64,000 nucleotides of DNA, from positions 124,001 to 188,000 of the forward strand of contig NZ_QRDZ01000002.1 in assembly GCF_003386235.1 (NCBI RefSeq). Reading direction: 5' to 3'. The notes beneath the pieces are model-generated. The model was not told where the DNA came from and did no database searches. It worked only from the letters and a program-made list of their open reading frames with translations. The translations under genes and the position numbers were made by a program. Positions 20,801 to 28,063 of the stretch are shown here, piece by piece. Source of the DNA: Cohnella phaseoli (GTDB taxonomy: Bacteria > Bacillota > Bacilli > Paenibacillales > Paenibacillaceae). Position 1 is the first letter of the stretch, and each line of letters begins with the position of its first letter.

Positions 20801-21086
20801 TGTCGAAGGCGTCCATCACGACGGACGTCGTCTGTCCGTCGAAGTCGAGCGCCTGGCCGATCTTGCCCGGAACCCAGACCGGCGTGCCCGAGATCGCGTG
20901 CGGGACGCCGCTTACGCTGTCGGCCGCTCCGCCGCCCTGACCTTCGTCGAACGCGAAAGCCCGGGCCGGATTCGGATCCGACGCGGCGGCCGGCGACGGT
21001 CCCGCCGTCGCCCCGAAGAGCAAAGAAACACATATGACAATGGACAATAAAGCGGACATGGGCGTTGCTGAACGAGACATGTTCAT
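14838..21086 (-). CDS. Giant secreted multimodular enzyme: beta-helix, GH29 fucosidase, SGNH esterase
   Basis: 2082 residues; signal peptide about 1-35. Modules (approximate residues): LamG (40-250), right-handed beta-helix (256-735), CBM9/DOMON-like (745-935), F5/8-type C discoidin (960-1090), GH29 alpha-L-fucosidase (1095-1413; LTAKHHDGFALWP, nucleophile Asp1262 in MWFDGAKG, GANLLLNVSPDKRG), second discoidin (1415-1550), second LamG (1562-1765), SGNH hydrolase (1775-1949; Ser1783 in LIGDSIT, GTND, Asp1928 and His1931 in DNVHPND), CBM6-like (1955-2082). All expected catalytic residues are present. It probably removes fucose and acyl groups from one polysaccharide outside the cell. The ATG at 21086 follows AAGGAG. 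No SLH or LPXTG anchor is visible. The beta-helix is shared with the downstream gene. Confidence 0.85.
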   Translation of the reverse strand: MNMSRSATPMSALLSIVICVSLLFGATAGPSPAAASDPNPARAFAFDEGQGGGAADSVSGVPHAISGTPVWVPGKIGQALDFDGQTTSVVMDAFDKTAFTMTAWIKPRSYAYNHFIVGQGVSGTQPDMFNWWVNDGKLFFLASDSAGNGFGLWPFSTADDSVPLDEWTHVAVSRSGSVFKLYVNGAPAASKSASGAIDLSGNPNPLRIGAQNTSAGEPMGVFDGAIDEFTIYSEALTDMQIAAIAAEGGGTLTETTYYVDSAAGNDANSGTVEEAPWRTLDKVNAATFQPGDRILLKAGSSWTGQLWPKGSGTAAKPIVVDRYGEGAKPAIHGAGLYQETVKLFNQQYWEINNLELTNVGEVRQTRRAVWIEAQDIGTASHIHLKNLDIHDVNGQTEVQDLESGGIIVRVTGSATPTKFDDVLIEGNTFTDVDSTGIFMRSNWRNRDTRTDGVGPWLGMTNLVIRGNSLNRTGGDAIIVCEGDAPLVEHNVAAHSYYDSVGYHAAIWAINSDDALFQYNEAYKTHNTLDGMAFDIDELCNNCVMQYNYSHDNEGGFMLLVGQRGEGTGYDRGGIVRYNVSENDGTALIQAVGRLDDYQVYNNTFYTGPESNARFLMAPDGNNLPEGTLSFRNNIIYNLGSNLTYYCGNATCTFDSNTYYGNHDPSEPADANKLTTDPGLVAPGFGSIGRTTTDGYKLAAGSPSLGSGTLIAGSGGQDYWGNAVSVSAAPNRGAYNGAGQQVTFIPKATIAVDGTLGDWAGLPDIDLNAQGQVEMPDYGGTEDLSGKIAFAWDDDYVYLSASVRDDVHHQPETGDGIWLGDSVQFAISPGAPGSSSSWYEFGMALTSAGPQLYRWSGIGHSGGFVTSGQLAIVRNEPAGETRYELALPWAELSPISAADGAFSLSLLVNDNDGSGRKGWIEWGGGIGGSKDSALFHPAALSGASASRSPAENAIALAGILGSGTLLSEGKSAIVSSVGNGNDGSRAFDGSLSTKWESQNADPQWLIADLGKPHLINRVKLVWDDNAYATSYKIRISDDLIHWTEAYSTTNGSGGTLDVSFADTEGRFVQMYGTKRSGATAYAVYEFEVYGEEIPYTPPAVAPLLPHLPVPTDSQLAYQKMETIAFAHFGMNTFTEREWGTGDEDPMTFNPTDFDARQWVSALKDAGFKLLILTAKHHDGFALWPSAYTTHDVASSPWKNGQGDVVKEVSDACQEFGIKFGLYLSPWDMHEPTYGTGEPYNDFFVNQLTELLTNYGEISEMWFDGAKGENTPQEYDTERWYSVIRQLQPNAIIWGMPGDARYIGNEDGIASATNWSKVIPQQPGNPYWSPNQYGEGFPNGTVWQSGEADVPLRPGWFYHDWEDSHIKSLSSLIDIYQQSVGRGANLLLNVSPDKRGKLPEADIARLMELREWIDDAYGANAAAGASAAASNTRGGAAVYSPANVVDTDYDSYWATDDNVTTGYVELDFGAEKSFDAVVLQEYIPLGQRIAGFQVQVWKNNAWETAATGTTVGYKRIVTFPAVAASKLRIQITSSQAAPALNFVGAYDIDAAGGGGSSVDQDREQYFSFDEGQGGSVTESVSGQTLTIQGGYSWVPGKVGQALAFNGWDTSIVTDSIVKQNFTFAAWIKPSSDGTNRLIVGQGESGSGINMFNWWIVDGRMEFLMSDELGQGHNLWPFATANQSIPLNEWTHVAVSKSGSEFKLYINGQLAVSKTASSAIPQPNNPNPFRIGGQNANGGAGEVFDGAIDELRMYPRTLTDQEIYALSQTGGQQPGQPINIALIGDSITTGSYPSQLQQLLGPDYYVNPYGAGGTTMLKNGDHPYWDSWEFVNSSNWDPDIVVIMLGTNDSAAQNWQYSADYVSDYLDMIDHYRGLPSSPVVYVATSPHDYWPGNVVTSEVVPLQIQAAASAGATVIHVNPQTQSMAHNFPDNVHPNDAGSTAIATTIYNALKPSSLPTLTQAFSRIEAESFSAKNGSVQAEPSSEGTDNLGFIGTEDYVVYENVNFGLGASVIDARIAGDSAVGKIEVRLDSPTGTLLGTVDGVNTGSYQTYTTVQTSLGAVTGVHNVYLVFTAGLNLNWFQFRQ
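18883..20320 (-). repeat. Long direct repeat, copy 2 (beta-helix module)
   Basis: Partner of 13183-14619. The differences are scattered single bases, several of them silent. The flanks on both sides diverge completely, which places the repeat exactly on a protein module. Confidence 0.85.
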
Positions 21087-21146
21087 ACCCCTCTCCTTAT
21101 TGGCAATCACATTTTCAAGGTTTTCTCATCCGGCCAACGGCAACTC

Positions 21147-22394
21147 TTACGTGCGGGCATCGTCCGCGAGGTAACACGCCATTCGGCGAATGAGCGGCTC
21201 CGCATCGGCTTGGCGGACGGTCAGCCGTAAGCCGTCGGCAGTTACCGGAGCGAAGCGGTCGATTTTTTTGTGCCCGATCGCGCTGCCCTTGGCTATCGTC
21301 ATCCACCGTCCGTCGACCCTGGCCTCAAGCCGGTAGTCCCGCACGCGTTCGCCTTCCTCGATTCGCTCCTGAACGACCGCATGATCGAATGTCTGCGGAG
21401 ACGGCCATTCCATCGTCAGCTCATTCCCGGCTCCCTCCGTCTCTCCGAGCGGATGATCGAACCGGCGCCGAATCTCGTTTCCGAGCTCGATCGCGCGCTT
21501 CACGTCCGCCTCGGGCAGCAATCCGCGATCGTCGGGGGCAATATTCAGCAGCAAATTTGCGCCGTGGCCGACGGAGCGATAATAAATGTCGAGCAGCCGT
21601 TCAAGCGGCAGCAGGCGCTCCTCCGCGCCGGGATGCCAGAACCATTGCAGCTCGCGGATCGGCACGTCGCATTCCGCCGGCACCCAGGCGGACGTATCCG
21701 GCAGCCAGGTGAGCATGTCTTTCGTAAACAGGCTTGCTTTGGCCGATTCCGCCGTATTCCAGCACGGATAAGGCGCGACGCCGTCCTCGTTGCCGACCCA
21801 GCGGATCGTAGGACGGCCCATGTTAAAGATCATGGCGTCCGGCTGATGCTTCTCTACCAAATCCATAATCCGCCGCCAGTCGTATTCCCGTCCTTCGGAG
21901 CCGGCGCCGTCGAACCACAGCTCGACGAGCGGGCCGTAACCGGTCAGCAGCTCGGTCAACTGGCGGCAGTAGAAATCGTCGTACGCCTCCTTGTCGGCAT
22001 AACAAGGCTCATGCCGATCCCACGGCGACAAGTACAGCCCGAACGGCAGCCCGGCCTCGGCGCAGGCGTCGGCCACCTCCCGCACGACGTCCCCTTTGCC
22101 GTCCCGCCACGGGCTGGACCGCACCGAATAATCGGTCGTCTCCGTCGGCCACAGACAGAAGCCGTCGTGATGCTTGGCGGTCAGAATCAAGTAGCGGAAC
22201 CCCGCCGCCTGCGCCGCGCTCACCCACTGCCTCGGGTCGAACGCCTGCGGATCGAACCGCGCGGGATCGTCCGTCCCGTCCCCCCATTCCTTATCGCCGA
22301 ACGTGTTCAGCCCGAAATGGCAGAACATGCCGAGCTCGTAGTCCTGCCAGCGCAGCTGCTGAACCGTCGGTCTTGCGCTTGTTGCCGTCATCAT
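21147..22394 (-). CDS. GH29 alpha-L-fucosidase with C-terminal discoidin-like segment, cytoplasmic
   Basis: 415 residues, no signal peptide. GH29 motifs: MFCHFGLNTFGDKEWG, LTAKHHDGFCLWP (72-83), nucleophile Asp162 in LWFDGAG, and GANLLLNIAPDDRG. Residues about 330-411 (FDHAVVQERIEEGERVRDYRLE) resemble the galactose-binding-like fold common behind GH29 domains. It is close in layout to the GH29 part of the giant enzyme, so it may act on the same linkage after import. GGAAGGGAGA precedes two adjacent ATG codons (22394, 22391). It lies 60 bases upstream of the giant gene and 105 bases after the binding-protein gene, in the same operon. Confidence 0.88.
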   Translation of the reverse strand: MMTATSARPTVQQLRWQDYELGMFCHFGLNTFGDKEWGDGTDDPARFDPQAFDPRQWVSAAQAAGFRYLILTAKHHDGFCLWPTETTDYSVRSSPWRDGKGDVVREVADACAEAGLPFGLYLSPWDRHEPCYADKEAYDDFYCRQLTELLTGYGPLVELWFDGAGSEGREYDWRRIMDLVEKHQPDAMIFNMGRPTIRWVGNEDGVAPYPCWNTAESAKASLFTKDMLTWLPDTSAWVPAECDVPIRELQWFWHPGAEERLLPLERLLDIYYRSVGHGANLLLNIAPDDRGLLPEADVKRAIELGNEIRRRFDHPLGETEGAGNELTMEWPSPQTFDHAVVQERIEEGERVRDYRLEARVDGRWMTIAKGSAIGHKKIDRFAPVTADGLRLTVRQADAEPLIRRMACYLADDART

Positions 22395-22422
22395 TCATTC
22401 TCCCTTCCTCATCCATTCGGGA

Positions 22423-22450
22423 GACGGGACGGCCTTCGATCCGCCCCGTC
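22423..22450 (-). other. Intercistronic stem-loop after the binding-protein gene
   Basis: GACGGGACGG (22423-22432) pairs with CCGCCCCGTC (22441-22450) over 10 bp with one G-T pair and an 8-base loop; no T-run follows. Such stem-loops behind binding-protein genes often protect the upstream mRNA and give higher binding-protein yield; this role is inferred. Confidence 0.6.
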
Positions 22451-22498
22451 CTTCCCACGTCCTCCGCCTGTGTCTACCCGGCGACCGCCCGGCCTTGC

Positions 22499-23878
22499 TT
22501 ATTCCAAGCCCATCTCCTGACGGAGCGCGGGCGCCGCCTTATTGAACTCTTCTCCCCACTTCTGAAAGACGCTTACGTCTCCTCCATTCTTGAACAGCGT
22601 CCCCGTTTCCTCCCCCCACCACGGAATATATTTCTCTTCGCCGACGACCGTCCGCATCCAACTGTCGGCCTGGACCGCTTCCCGGATGTTCTTGCCTTCC
22701 CAGCTTCCGGTCTGCGCGACTTCGTCCCACAGCTGCGCATCCGACGTAAGCGGGATATTGCCGTCGGACATGAGCACCCGCTGTCCGTCCTCGGAGAGGA
22801 GCCAGGAGAGAAATTTCGCTGCTTCGTTGGCATGCTTGGAGCCCTTCAGAATGCCGATCGGCGAGATCGCGTTGTAGCCGACCGATCCGTTCGAGCCGTT
22901 CGGGAACGGCACGACGTCCCAGTCGAACTGCGCTCCCTGCTTGCGGGCGTTGCCTTCCCACGTTCCCATGACGTCAAAGGCGATTTTGCCGGACAGCCAG
23001 CTCCCCCAGCCGTTGGCGTCGAGCCCGGCCTCGCCCGATTGCGCTTCGCTCGGACGAGAGCCATCCACCCAGCCCAGATCGCCGTACCATTGAACGGCCT
23101 GCAGCACCTGCGGATCGGTGATCAGGCTCTGGGTCCAGTCTTCATTCATGAAGTTCAGATTCGGCGCAAGTCCGTTGGACACCGCGTACACCTGCGGCGT
23201 GGTCATAAAGTTGAACGGACCGGAAGCGAGCCCGAACTCTCCGGCGTTCGCGTCCGTCGCTTTTTTGGCCATGTCGCGGAAGTCGTCCCACGTCCAATCC
23301 TTCGTCGGCATATCCATGCCGTGCTTGGCGAGCAGATCTTTGTTGACGAACAGAACGTGCGCGTCGACCGCGCGAGGCAGGGCGACCAGCTTTCCTTTCC
23401 AGGACAGCGCGTCCTTGACCGGGTTGGACAGCTGCGCCGCGGACAGCACCGAATCGCTGTCCATATACGGCGTAAGATCAAGCAGCAAGTCGTCCTTCAT
23501 AAAGCCCGGAATGCCCGGCACCCAGGTCAGGTCGGCCGGCGTGCCGGCGGCGCTCAGAGCGGTCAGCTTCTCGAGCACGGAGGCGTTGTCGCCGCCGTCG
23601 ATTTTCTCGACCTGCAGCGTGATGTTCGGATACTTCTCCTGGAATTTTTCCGGAATCGTCTGGGTCCACAGCTCCGGCCCCCAGACGAGCAGACGGATCG
23701 TAACCGGCTCCTCCGGCTGTTCCGGAGACGGCGACGGACTTTCCGCGGCCGACTCCGACGGCTGGCTGGCCGACGGCGACGGACTCGCGCCGCCGTTGCC
23801 GCCCGAGCAGCCGCTTGCGACCATTGCGGCCAGCAGAATCGATACGAGAGCCATCACATGCTTGCGTTTTTTTAACAT
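22499..23878 (-). CDS. ABC transporter extracellular solute-binding lipoprotein
   Basis: 459 residues. A lipoprotein signal ends in MVASGC, followed by a low-complexity Ser/Pro/Glu linker (about 25-55) that tethers the domain to the membrane. The mature part shows the family 1 sugar-binding fold (LVWGPELW, DLTWVPGIPGFM, GTWEGNARKQG, AAKFLSWLLSEDGQRVL). It should deliver oligosaccharides to the two permeases directly upstream. The ATG at 23878 follows GGGAGATGAG; the longer open frame upstream lacks a site. The intergenic DNA before it holds a 9-bp inverted repeat (23955-23963 with 23992-24000) of unknown role. Confidence 0.9.
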   Translation of the reverse strand: MLKKRKHVMALVSILLAAMVASGCSGGNGGASPSPSASQPSESAAESPSPSPEQPEEPVTIRLLVWGPELWTQTIPEKFQEKYPNITLQVEKIDGGDNASVLEKLTALSAAGTPADLTWVPGIPGFMKDDLLLDLTPYMDSDSVLSAAQLSNPVKDALSWKGKLVALPRAVDAHVLFVNKDLLAKHGMDMPTKDWTWDDFRDMAKKATDANAGEFGLASGPFNFMTTPQVYAVSNGLAPNLNFMNEDWTQSLITDPQVLQAVQWYGDLGWVDGSRPSEAQSGEAGLDANGWGSWLSGKIAFDVMGTWEGNARKQGAQFDWDVVPFPNGSNGSVGYNAISPIGILKGSKHANEAAKFLSWLLSEDGQRVLMSDGNIPLTSDAQLWDEVAQTGSWEGKNIREAVQADSWMRTVVGEEKYIPWWGEETGTLFKNGGDVSVFQKWGEEFNKAAPALRQEMGLE

Positions 23879-24009
23879 TTTCTCATCTCCCGATTGGAAT
23901 TGGCGTTGCACCTGTGCACATAACCCCTGACCTGTCTCTTGCGATTGCAACTGCGATTACGTTTGCGTTAACGGCAATGGCATCCCTCCCGAACGTAATC
24001 TCTGGCCTC

Positions 24010-24987
24010 TTAATCTACGATTCCGGTACGTTCCACGCCTTCGACGAACCATCTCTGCGCGATCATATAGACCAGCAGCGGCGGAAACACGATCAGGAAA
24101 GCGCCGGCCATCTTCGTCCCCTCGGTCACCGGATTGACGGCCAGCATTTCCATCGTCGGCGCCTGGCCGAAGATTTCCGTCTCCAGATTGGACAGCCGCA
24201 GGGACAGCGGCACAAAATCGTGCGACAGAAACATCGACGACAGGTAACCTTCGTTCCAGTGCCAGACGAACGAGAACAGGAAGACGACCAGGCAGGCGGG
24301 AACCGACAAAGGCAGGATGATCCGGAAGAACAACCGGAACAGACTGGCGCCGTCGAGCATCGCCGCTTCCTCCAGCGCCTTGGGCAGCGAGAGGAAAAAC
24401 TGCCGAAAAATAAGGATGAACAGCGCGCTCTTGAGCCCCTGCCCGAACAGAGCCGGCACGATGAACACAAGCGGCGTATCCAGCCATCCCAGCTTGCTGT
24501 AGATGACGTATAGCGGAATGATGATAATCTGGGGAGGAATCAGGAACGTCATGAAAATGAGCGCGAAAAACACGCTTTTCCCCGGAAACTGGAGCCTCGC
24601 CAGCGCATATCCCGTCAATGAGCAGACGAGAATCGAGATGAGCGACGGAACGATCGCCAGCGTCAGCGTATGGACGAGAGAACTGGCGTAATGGAGACCC
24701 GCGTACGCATTGTCCAGATTGCCCCAGTCGATCGCCCGCGGAATCCACTGCACCGTCGGATCGAGCAAGTCCGCCAGCGATTTCAGCATCGTCGAAATCA
24801 TGTAAAAGAGAGGCTGAAGGTACAGGTACGCCACGATCGACAGCAGGAAGATCAGAACCAGCTTGGCGACGAGGCCGTCGTTCATGTGCTGTCCGAGAAG
24901 CAGCAATTTGACCTTCTGCGCCTTCCGGTTTACGAGCGCGAGACGCGCCCTCTGCGAATACTGCTTCACGAGCAGCGCGGTCTTCAT
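24010..24987 (-). CDS. Carbohydrate ABC transporter permease, MalG type
   Basis: 325 residues with about six membrane segments. The cytoplasmic EAA loop EEAAMLDGASLFRLFFRI, which docks on the ATPase, is intact. The start at 24987 overlaps the stop of the partner permease by ATGA and has AAGGAGG seven bases upstream. Together with the 24984-25883 permease it forms a heterodimeric importer channel. There is no ATPase in this sub-cluster; the MalK-type protein at 34934 probably serves it. Confidence 0.9.
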   Translation of the reverse strand: MKTALLVKQYSQRARLALVNRKAQKVKLLLLGQHMNDGLVAKLVLIFLLSIVAYLYLQPLFYMISTMLKSLADLLDPTVQWIPRAIDWGNLDNAYAGLHYASSLVHTLTLAIVPSLISILVCSLTGYALARLQFPGKSVFFALIFMTFLIPPQIIIIPLYVIYSKLGWLDTPLVFIVPALFGQGLKSALFILIFRQFFLSLPKALEEAAMLDGASLFRLFFRIILPLSVPACLVVFLFSFVWHWNEGYLSSMFLSHDFVPLSLRLSNLETEIFGQAPTMEMLAVNPVTEGTKMAGAFLIVFPPLLVYMIAQRWFVEGVERTGIVD

Positions 24988-25883
24988 GTCCATTCCTCCT
25001 TGTTCCGGCCCGTGCGGTTCAGAAACCACAGGATCAGCGCGATCATCACGACGATAAGCAGAAAATAGAACCAGGCGAGCGCGCTGGCGTAGCCGTAGCC
25101 CGTCGAGACGTTAAACATGTTGCTCCTGATCTGCTCCATGACCGGGTTAAACGGGAAAGTAAATAAATCTACCATCGTGTACAGCAAATTCAGCCCGATG
25201 AACGGCTTGATGCCGGGAAGCGTGATTTTCCAGAAGCTCGCCCACGGCGAAGCCCCGTCGATCCGGACCGCTTCGTAGATCGCCTTGGGGATCGTCTGGA
25301 AGCCGGCGATGAAGATCAGAATCTGCACGCCGGAGGACCACAGAATGAGAATCATCATCCCCAGCAGCTGCGTCATCATCGCGGCCGTCGACGGGCTGAA
25401 GTTGTCCTTGATATATCCGTCAATGCCGTACTGCGTCAGGAAGGGCACGTTCCCGGCTCCCTGCTGGAACAGCTCCGTAAGCACCTGGCCCGTAGAGAAG
25501 ACGACCGGGAGGAAAAAGATCGCCCGATAGACGAACCTCCCTTTGAATTTCTGGTTCAGCATCAGCGAGACGAGCAGTGAGAAAACGATGATGATCGGCA
25601 GCATCAGAATCATTTGCTGGAAGAAGGTCAGCAGCTGAATCGGATACTCGTTGTCCTTCAGCAGCGCGTCCTTGAAATTTTGCAGGCCGACGAAGCGGTA
25701 AGCGAACGAACCGGAGCCGGTCAGATTCACCTTCTGGAAGGTCAGGTACAGCGACCAGCCGATCGGGAACGCCATGAAGACGCAGAACCCGATCATCCAG
25801 GGCAGCATGAACAGATAGGCCTGCCCCCGGCTTCTCCATTGGTACCGGAATTTGGCCCGTCGGCGGGAACGGTTCGGGTTCAT
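24984..25883 (-). CDS. Carbohydrate ABC transporter permease, MalF type
   Basis: 299 residues with six predicted membrane segments (for example LFMLPWMIGFCVFMAFP) and the EAA loop YEAVRIDGASPWASFWKITL. Its stop overlaps the next permease start, and its own ATG overlaps the stop of the DUF5696 gene by ATGA. The chain of couplings argues for one translation unit from DUF5696 through both permeases. The substrate is inferred from the locus to be a fucosylated or related oligosaccharide. Confidence 0.9.
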   Translation of the reverse strand: MNPNRSRRRAKFRYQWRSRGQAYLFMLPWMIGFCVFMAFPIGWSLYLTFQKVNLTGSGSFAYRFVGLQNFKDALLKDNEYPIQLLTFFQQMILMLPIIIVFSLLVSLMLNQKFKGRFVYRAIFFLPVVFSTGQVLTELFQQGAGNVPFLTQYGIDGYIKDNFSPSTAAMMTQLLGMMILILWSSGVQILIFIAGFQTIPKAIYEAVRIDGASPWASFWKITLPGIKPFIGLNLLYTMVDLFTFPFNPVMEQIRSNMFNVSTGYGYASALAWFYFLLIVVMIALILWFLNRTGRNKEEWT

Positions 25884-28063
25884 TCCGCTCCTCCTTTCTC
25901 CACGCGGAAAGATTTGGCGTTATAATCGACGACGACCGTCGTTCCGTTCGCATACTTCGTGGCGAAGACGCCGTCCGCGCGCTTGGCGTGCCCGATCATC
26001 GGCTGATCGGCGATATCCGCCAAGCGGTTAAACGCCTCGTATTCCCGCACCAGCTTTTCCTTCCACTGCGAGAATCGGCTTGCGAACAATCCCCGCGTCT
26101 TCGTGTCCATCAGCGTTCGGCTGCTCTCCGCCGTTAAAGTGAAGGCGGGAACGGCCCCGTATTCGATCGCCTTCAGAAATTCGTCCTCGTTATTGTCGCG
26201 CAGGTTCCCGTCGGTCATCGAATACGCGACGCTGCCGTGAAGGACCATCGGATAAAAAGGGACGGTCTCGTCGATCGCGTAGTATTTATGGGTTTCGGAC
26301 GGCAGCTGCTGAATGTCCGTCAGCGATCGGAGCGCGTAGGCGTTGCCCAGATAAGCGCCGACTCCGCCCAGTTCGCGCCGCGTCAGCTCCAGAATCCGGT
26401 TGAACGCGGCGGCGGTATCGTTCCTCGTATAGCCGCGCTGCGGATTGTAGTCCCGGAATAACGCGTCGCCGAGCCAATCGTACAGAATGCCGTCCGCGCC
26501 AAGCTTGCCCGCGTCGCGAATCAAATCCAGAGCCAGCTCGTAGGTGACGTTCGGATTGAGGAAGAAGTATTCGTCCAGGAACAGAACGTCGCCCTCCGCC
26601 GAACGAATGCCGTGCGTCTTGGGGGCCAGCTTGAGCGCCTCCGAATCGCCCTGCACGAGATCGGCCGCCAGATAGAGCCGGTATCCGAGCTCGTGCGCCG
26701 TATCGACGAGCGCCTTTAACCCCTCTTCCCCGCCCAGCTTCTTCTCCGGGTCGAGCTTTAACGTCGGGCTCATACTGCCTCCGCGCTGCCAATTCAGCAG
26801 CGTAACCCGGACATTGTTCAGGCCCGCCTCCTTGAGCTGCGCCAGCATCTCTTCCGCCTGCCCGAAAGTCGTCGCCGTCTCGTAACGGCGGCTGCCGTAG
26901 TAGATCGTATCTCCTCCGACGAGCGTCAGATGCAGCGGGACGTCCGGCTGCGGCTCCAGCGGGGGACCGAGCTGCCCGGCGTCTAGCAGCTGCTGCCGGT
27001 AGCGCTTGGCCATGCCGGCGTAGTCGGCTTCCTCCCCTTCCAGAAACGCGTACTGGATGGCCCGGTCCTCCCGCAGCGGCTCCTCCTGGAACACCCGGAG
27101 CGATCGGCCGCTCAGGTTAAGCCGCCGGTTGTATTCCTCGCGGTACAGAAAACGCGCGTTGACGGAATTCAGCGTACTGACCAGGCCCGAGGGCAGGCCC
27201 CGGATGGCGGAAGCCTTCTCCCCAGCGACGATGACGGCGACAAAGGCGCGGTCTCCGCGTTTCAATCCGAATACCGGCATCGAGACCGTAACCGGGCCGA
27301 ACGTCTTGTTCGTCATTTCCGGGCCGTACACGTATTGGTAGTAGCCGCCCCCGACGATTTCCCGTTCCCGGGGAAAACGGATCAGTCCGCCGGGGCCGTC
27401 CGGCACGAACAGGTAGCCCGGCACGGCATCGTCGGCCGCGCCGAAGAACGGCAGCGGATCGATCGACAGGATGCGGAACTTGCCGTTCTCCTCGATCCCC
27501 GCGGCGGGGATCGACACGCGGAAGCCGTCCGCCGTCAACTGATACAGCATGCTGAACGCCATGTCCAGCTTTCCGATGTCGAACCGCACGGCCACGCCGT
27601 CGTCCATGGCGGTGAAGGTCGGCGTTGCGCTTGGCTCCAGGACGTTCGTCACCAGGCGCTGCACCTTGGATTGCTCGTAATATTCCAGAATGAACGGCGA
27701 TTCCAGGTTCTTTCGTAAGGCGCCGCCGACCGATTCGTTCTCCAGCGCGGCCGGATCGGGATTGCTCCGCCACCGTTCGCCGCTGCTTGCATCCTGGACG
27801 ATGACCTGGCCCGTGGCAGGCTGCACGAGCAGCTCGTAGCGCTGCGTACGCGCCGCCACCGCGAAGCCCTGCGCGTCGAGGTCCGACGGCTGCCAGGCGG
27901 CGCCCTGCGGGAGGGCGATCGGCGCGGCCGCATATGCCGCGGCATCGAACGATTCCGCCGCGGGAGGCGCCGCCAGGCCGCGAATCGCAAGTCCCGCGAG
28001 GACCGCGGCCGCGACGAGCGCCGCGGCAAGCCACAGTCTCTTGCGTCCGGTCAAGTTAGCCAA
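25880..28063 (-). CDS. DUF5696-family membrane-anchored protein
   Basis: About 727 residues. An N-terminal membrane anchor (LWLAAALVAAAVLAGLAI) is followed by a large extracytoplasmic region. The first half is beta-rich (PATGQVIVQDASSGERW). The second half has TIM-barrel-like character (LKEAGLNNVRVTLLNWQRGG, LGYRLYLAADL, LGADGILYDWLGD), as in the DUF5696 family that accompanies sugar ABC transporters in Paenibacillus relatives. A glycosidase-like or glycan-binding role is plausible but unproven. The start is TTG at 28063, with AAGGAGG nine bases upstream; it overlaps the stop of the NHL/YIP1 gene by 8 bases. Its position between two permease sets suggests a transporter accessory role. Confidence 0.75.
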   Translation of the reverse strand: MANLTGRKRLWLAAALVAAAVLAGLAIRGLAAPPAAESFDAAAYAAAPIALPQGAAWQPSDLDAQGFAVAARTQRYELLVQPATGQVIVQDASSGERWRSNPDPAALENESVGGALRKNLESPFILEYYEQSKVQRLVTNVLEPSATPTFTAMDDGVAVRFDIGKLDMAFSMLYQLTADGFRVSIPAAGIEENGKFRILSIDPLPFFGAADDAVPGYLFVPDGPGGLIRFPREREIVGGGYYQYVYGPEMTNKTFGPVTVSMPVFGLKRGDRAFVAVIVAGEKASAIRGLPSGLVSTLNSVNARFLYREEYNRRLNLSGRSLRVFQEEPLREDRAIQYAFLEGEEADYAGMAKRYRQQLLDAGQLGPPLEPQPDVPLHLTLVGGDTIYYGSRRYETATTFGQAEEMLAQLKEAGLNNVRVTLLNWQRGGSMSPTLKLDPEKKLGGEEGLKALVDTAHELGYRLYLAADLVQGDSEALKLAPKTHGIRSAEGDVLFLDEYFFLNPNVTYELALDLIRDAGKLGADGILYDWLGDALFRDYNPQRGYTRNDTAAAFNRILELTRRELGGVGAYLGNAYALRSLTDIQQLPSETHKYYAIDETVPFYPMVLHGSVAYSMTDGNLRDNNEDEFLKAIEYGAVPAFTLTAESSRTLMDTKTRGLFASRFSQWKEKLVREYEAFNRLADIADQPMIGHAKRADGVFATKYANGTTVVVDYNAKSFRVEKGGAE

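Noticed and set aside
19437-21050. Long plus-strand open frames opposite the giant enzyme, also 14388-16037 and 13236-14378
   Set aside because: Antisense shadows of the secreted enzyme genes; they share similarity with each other only because the beta-helix DNA is duplicated.
23936-23950. cre-like sequence before the 22499-23878 binding-protein gene
   Set aside because: It fits only one loose form of the consensus, fails the stricter one at several positions, and no promoter was found next to it.
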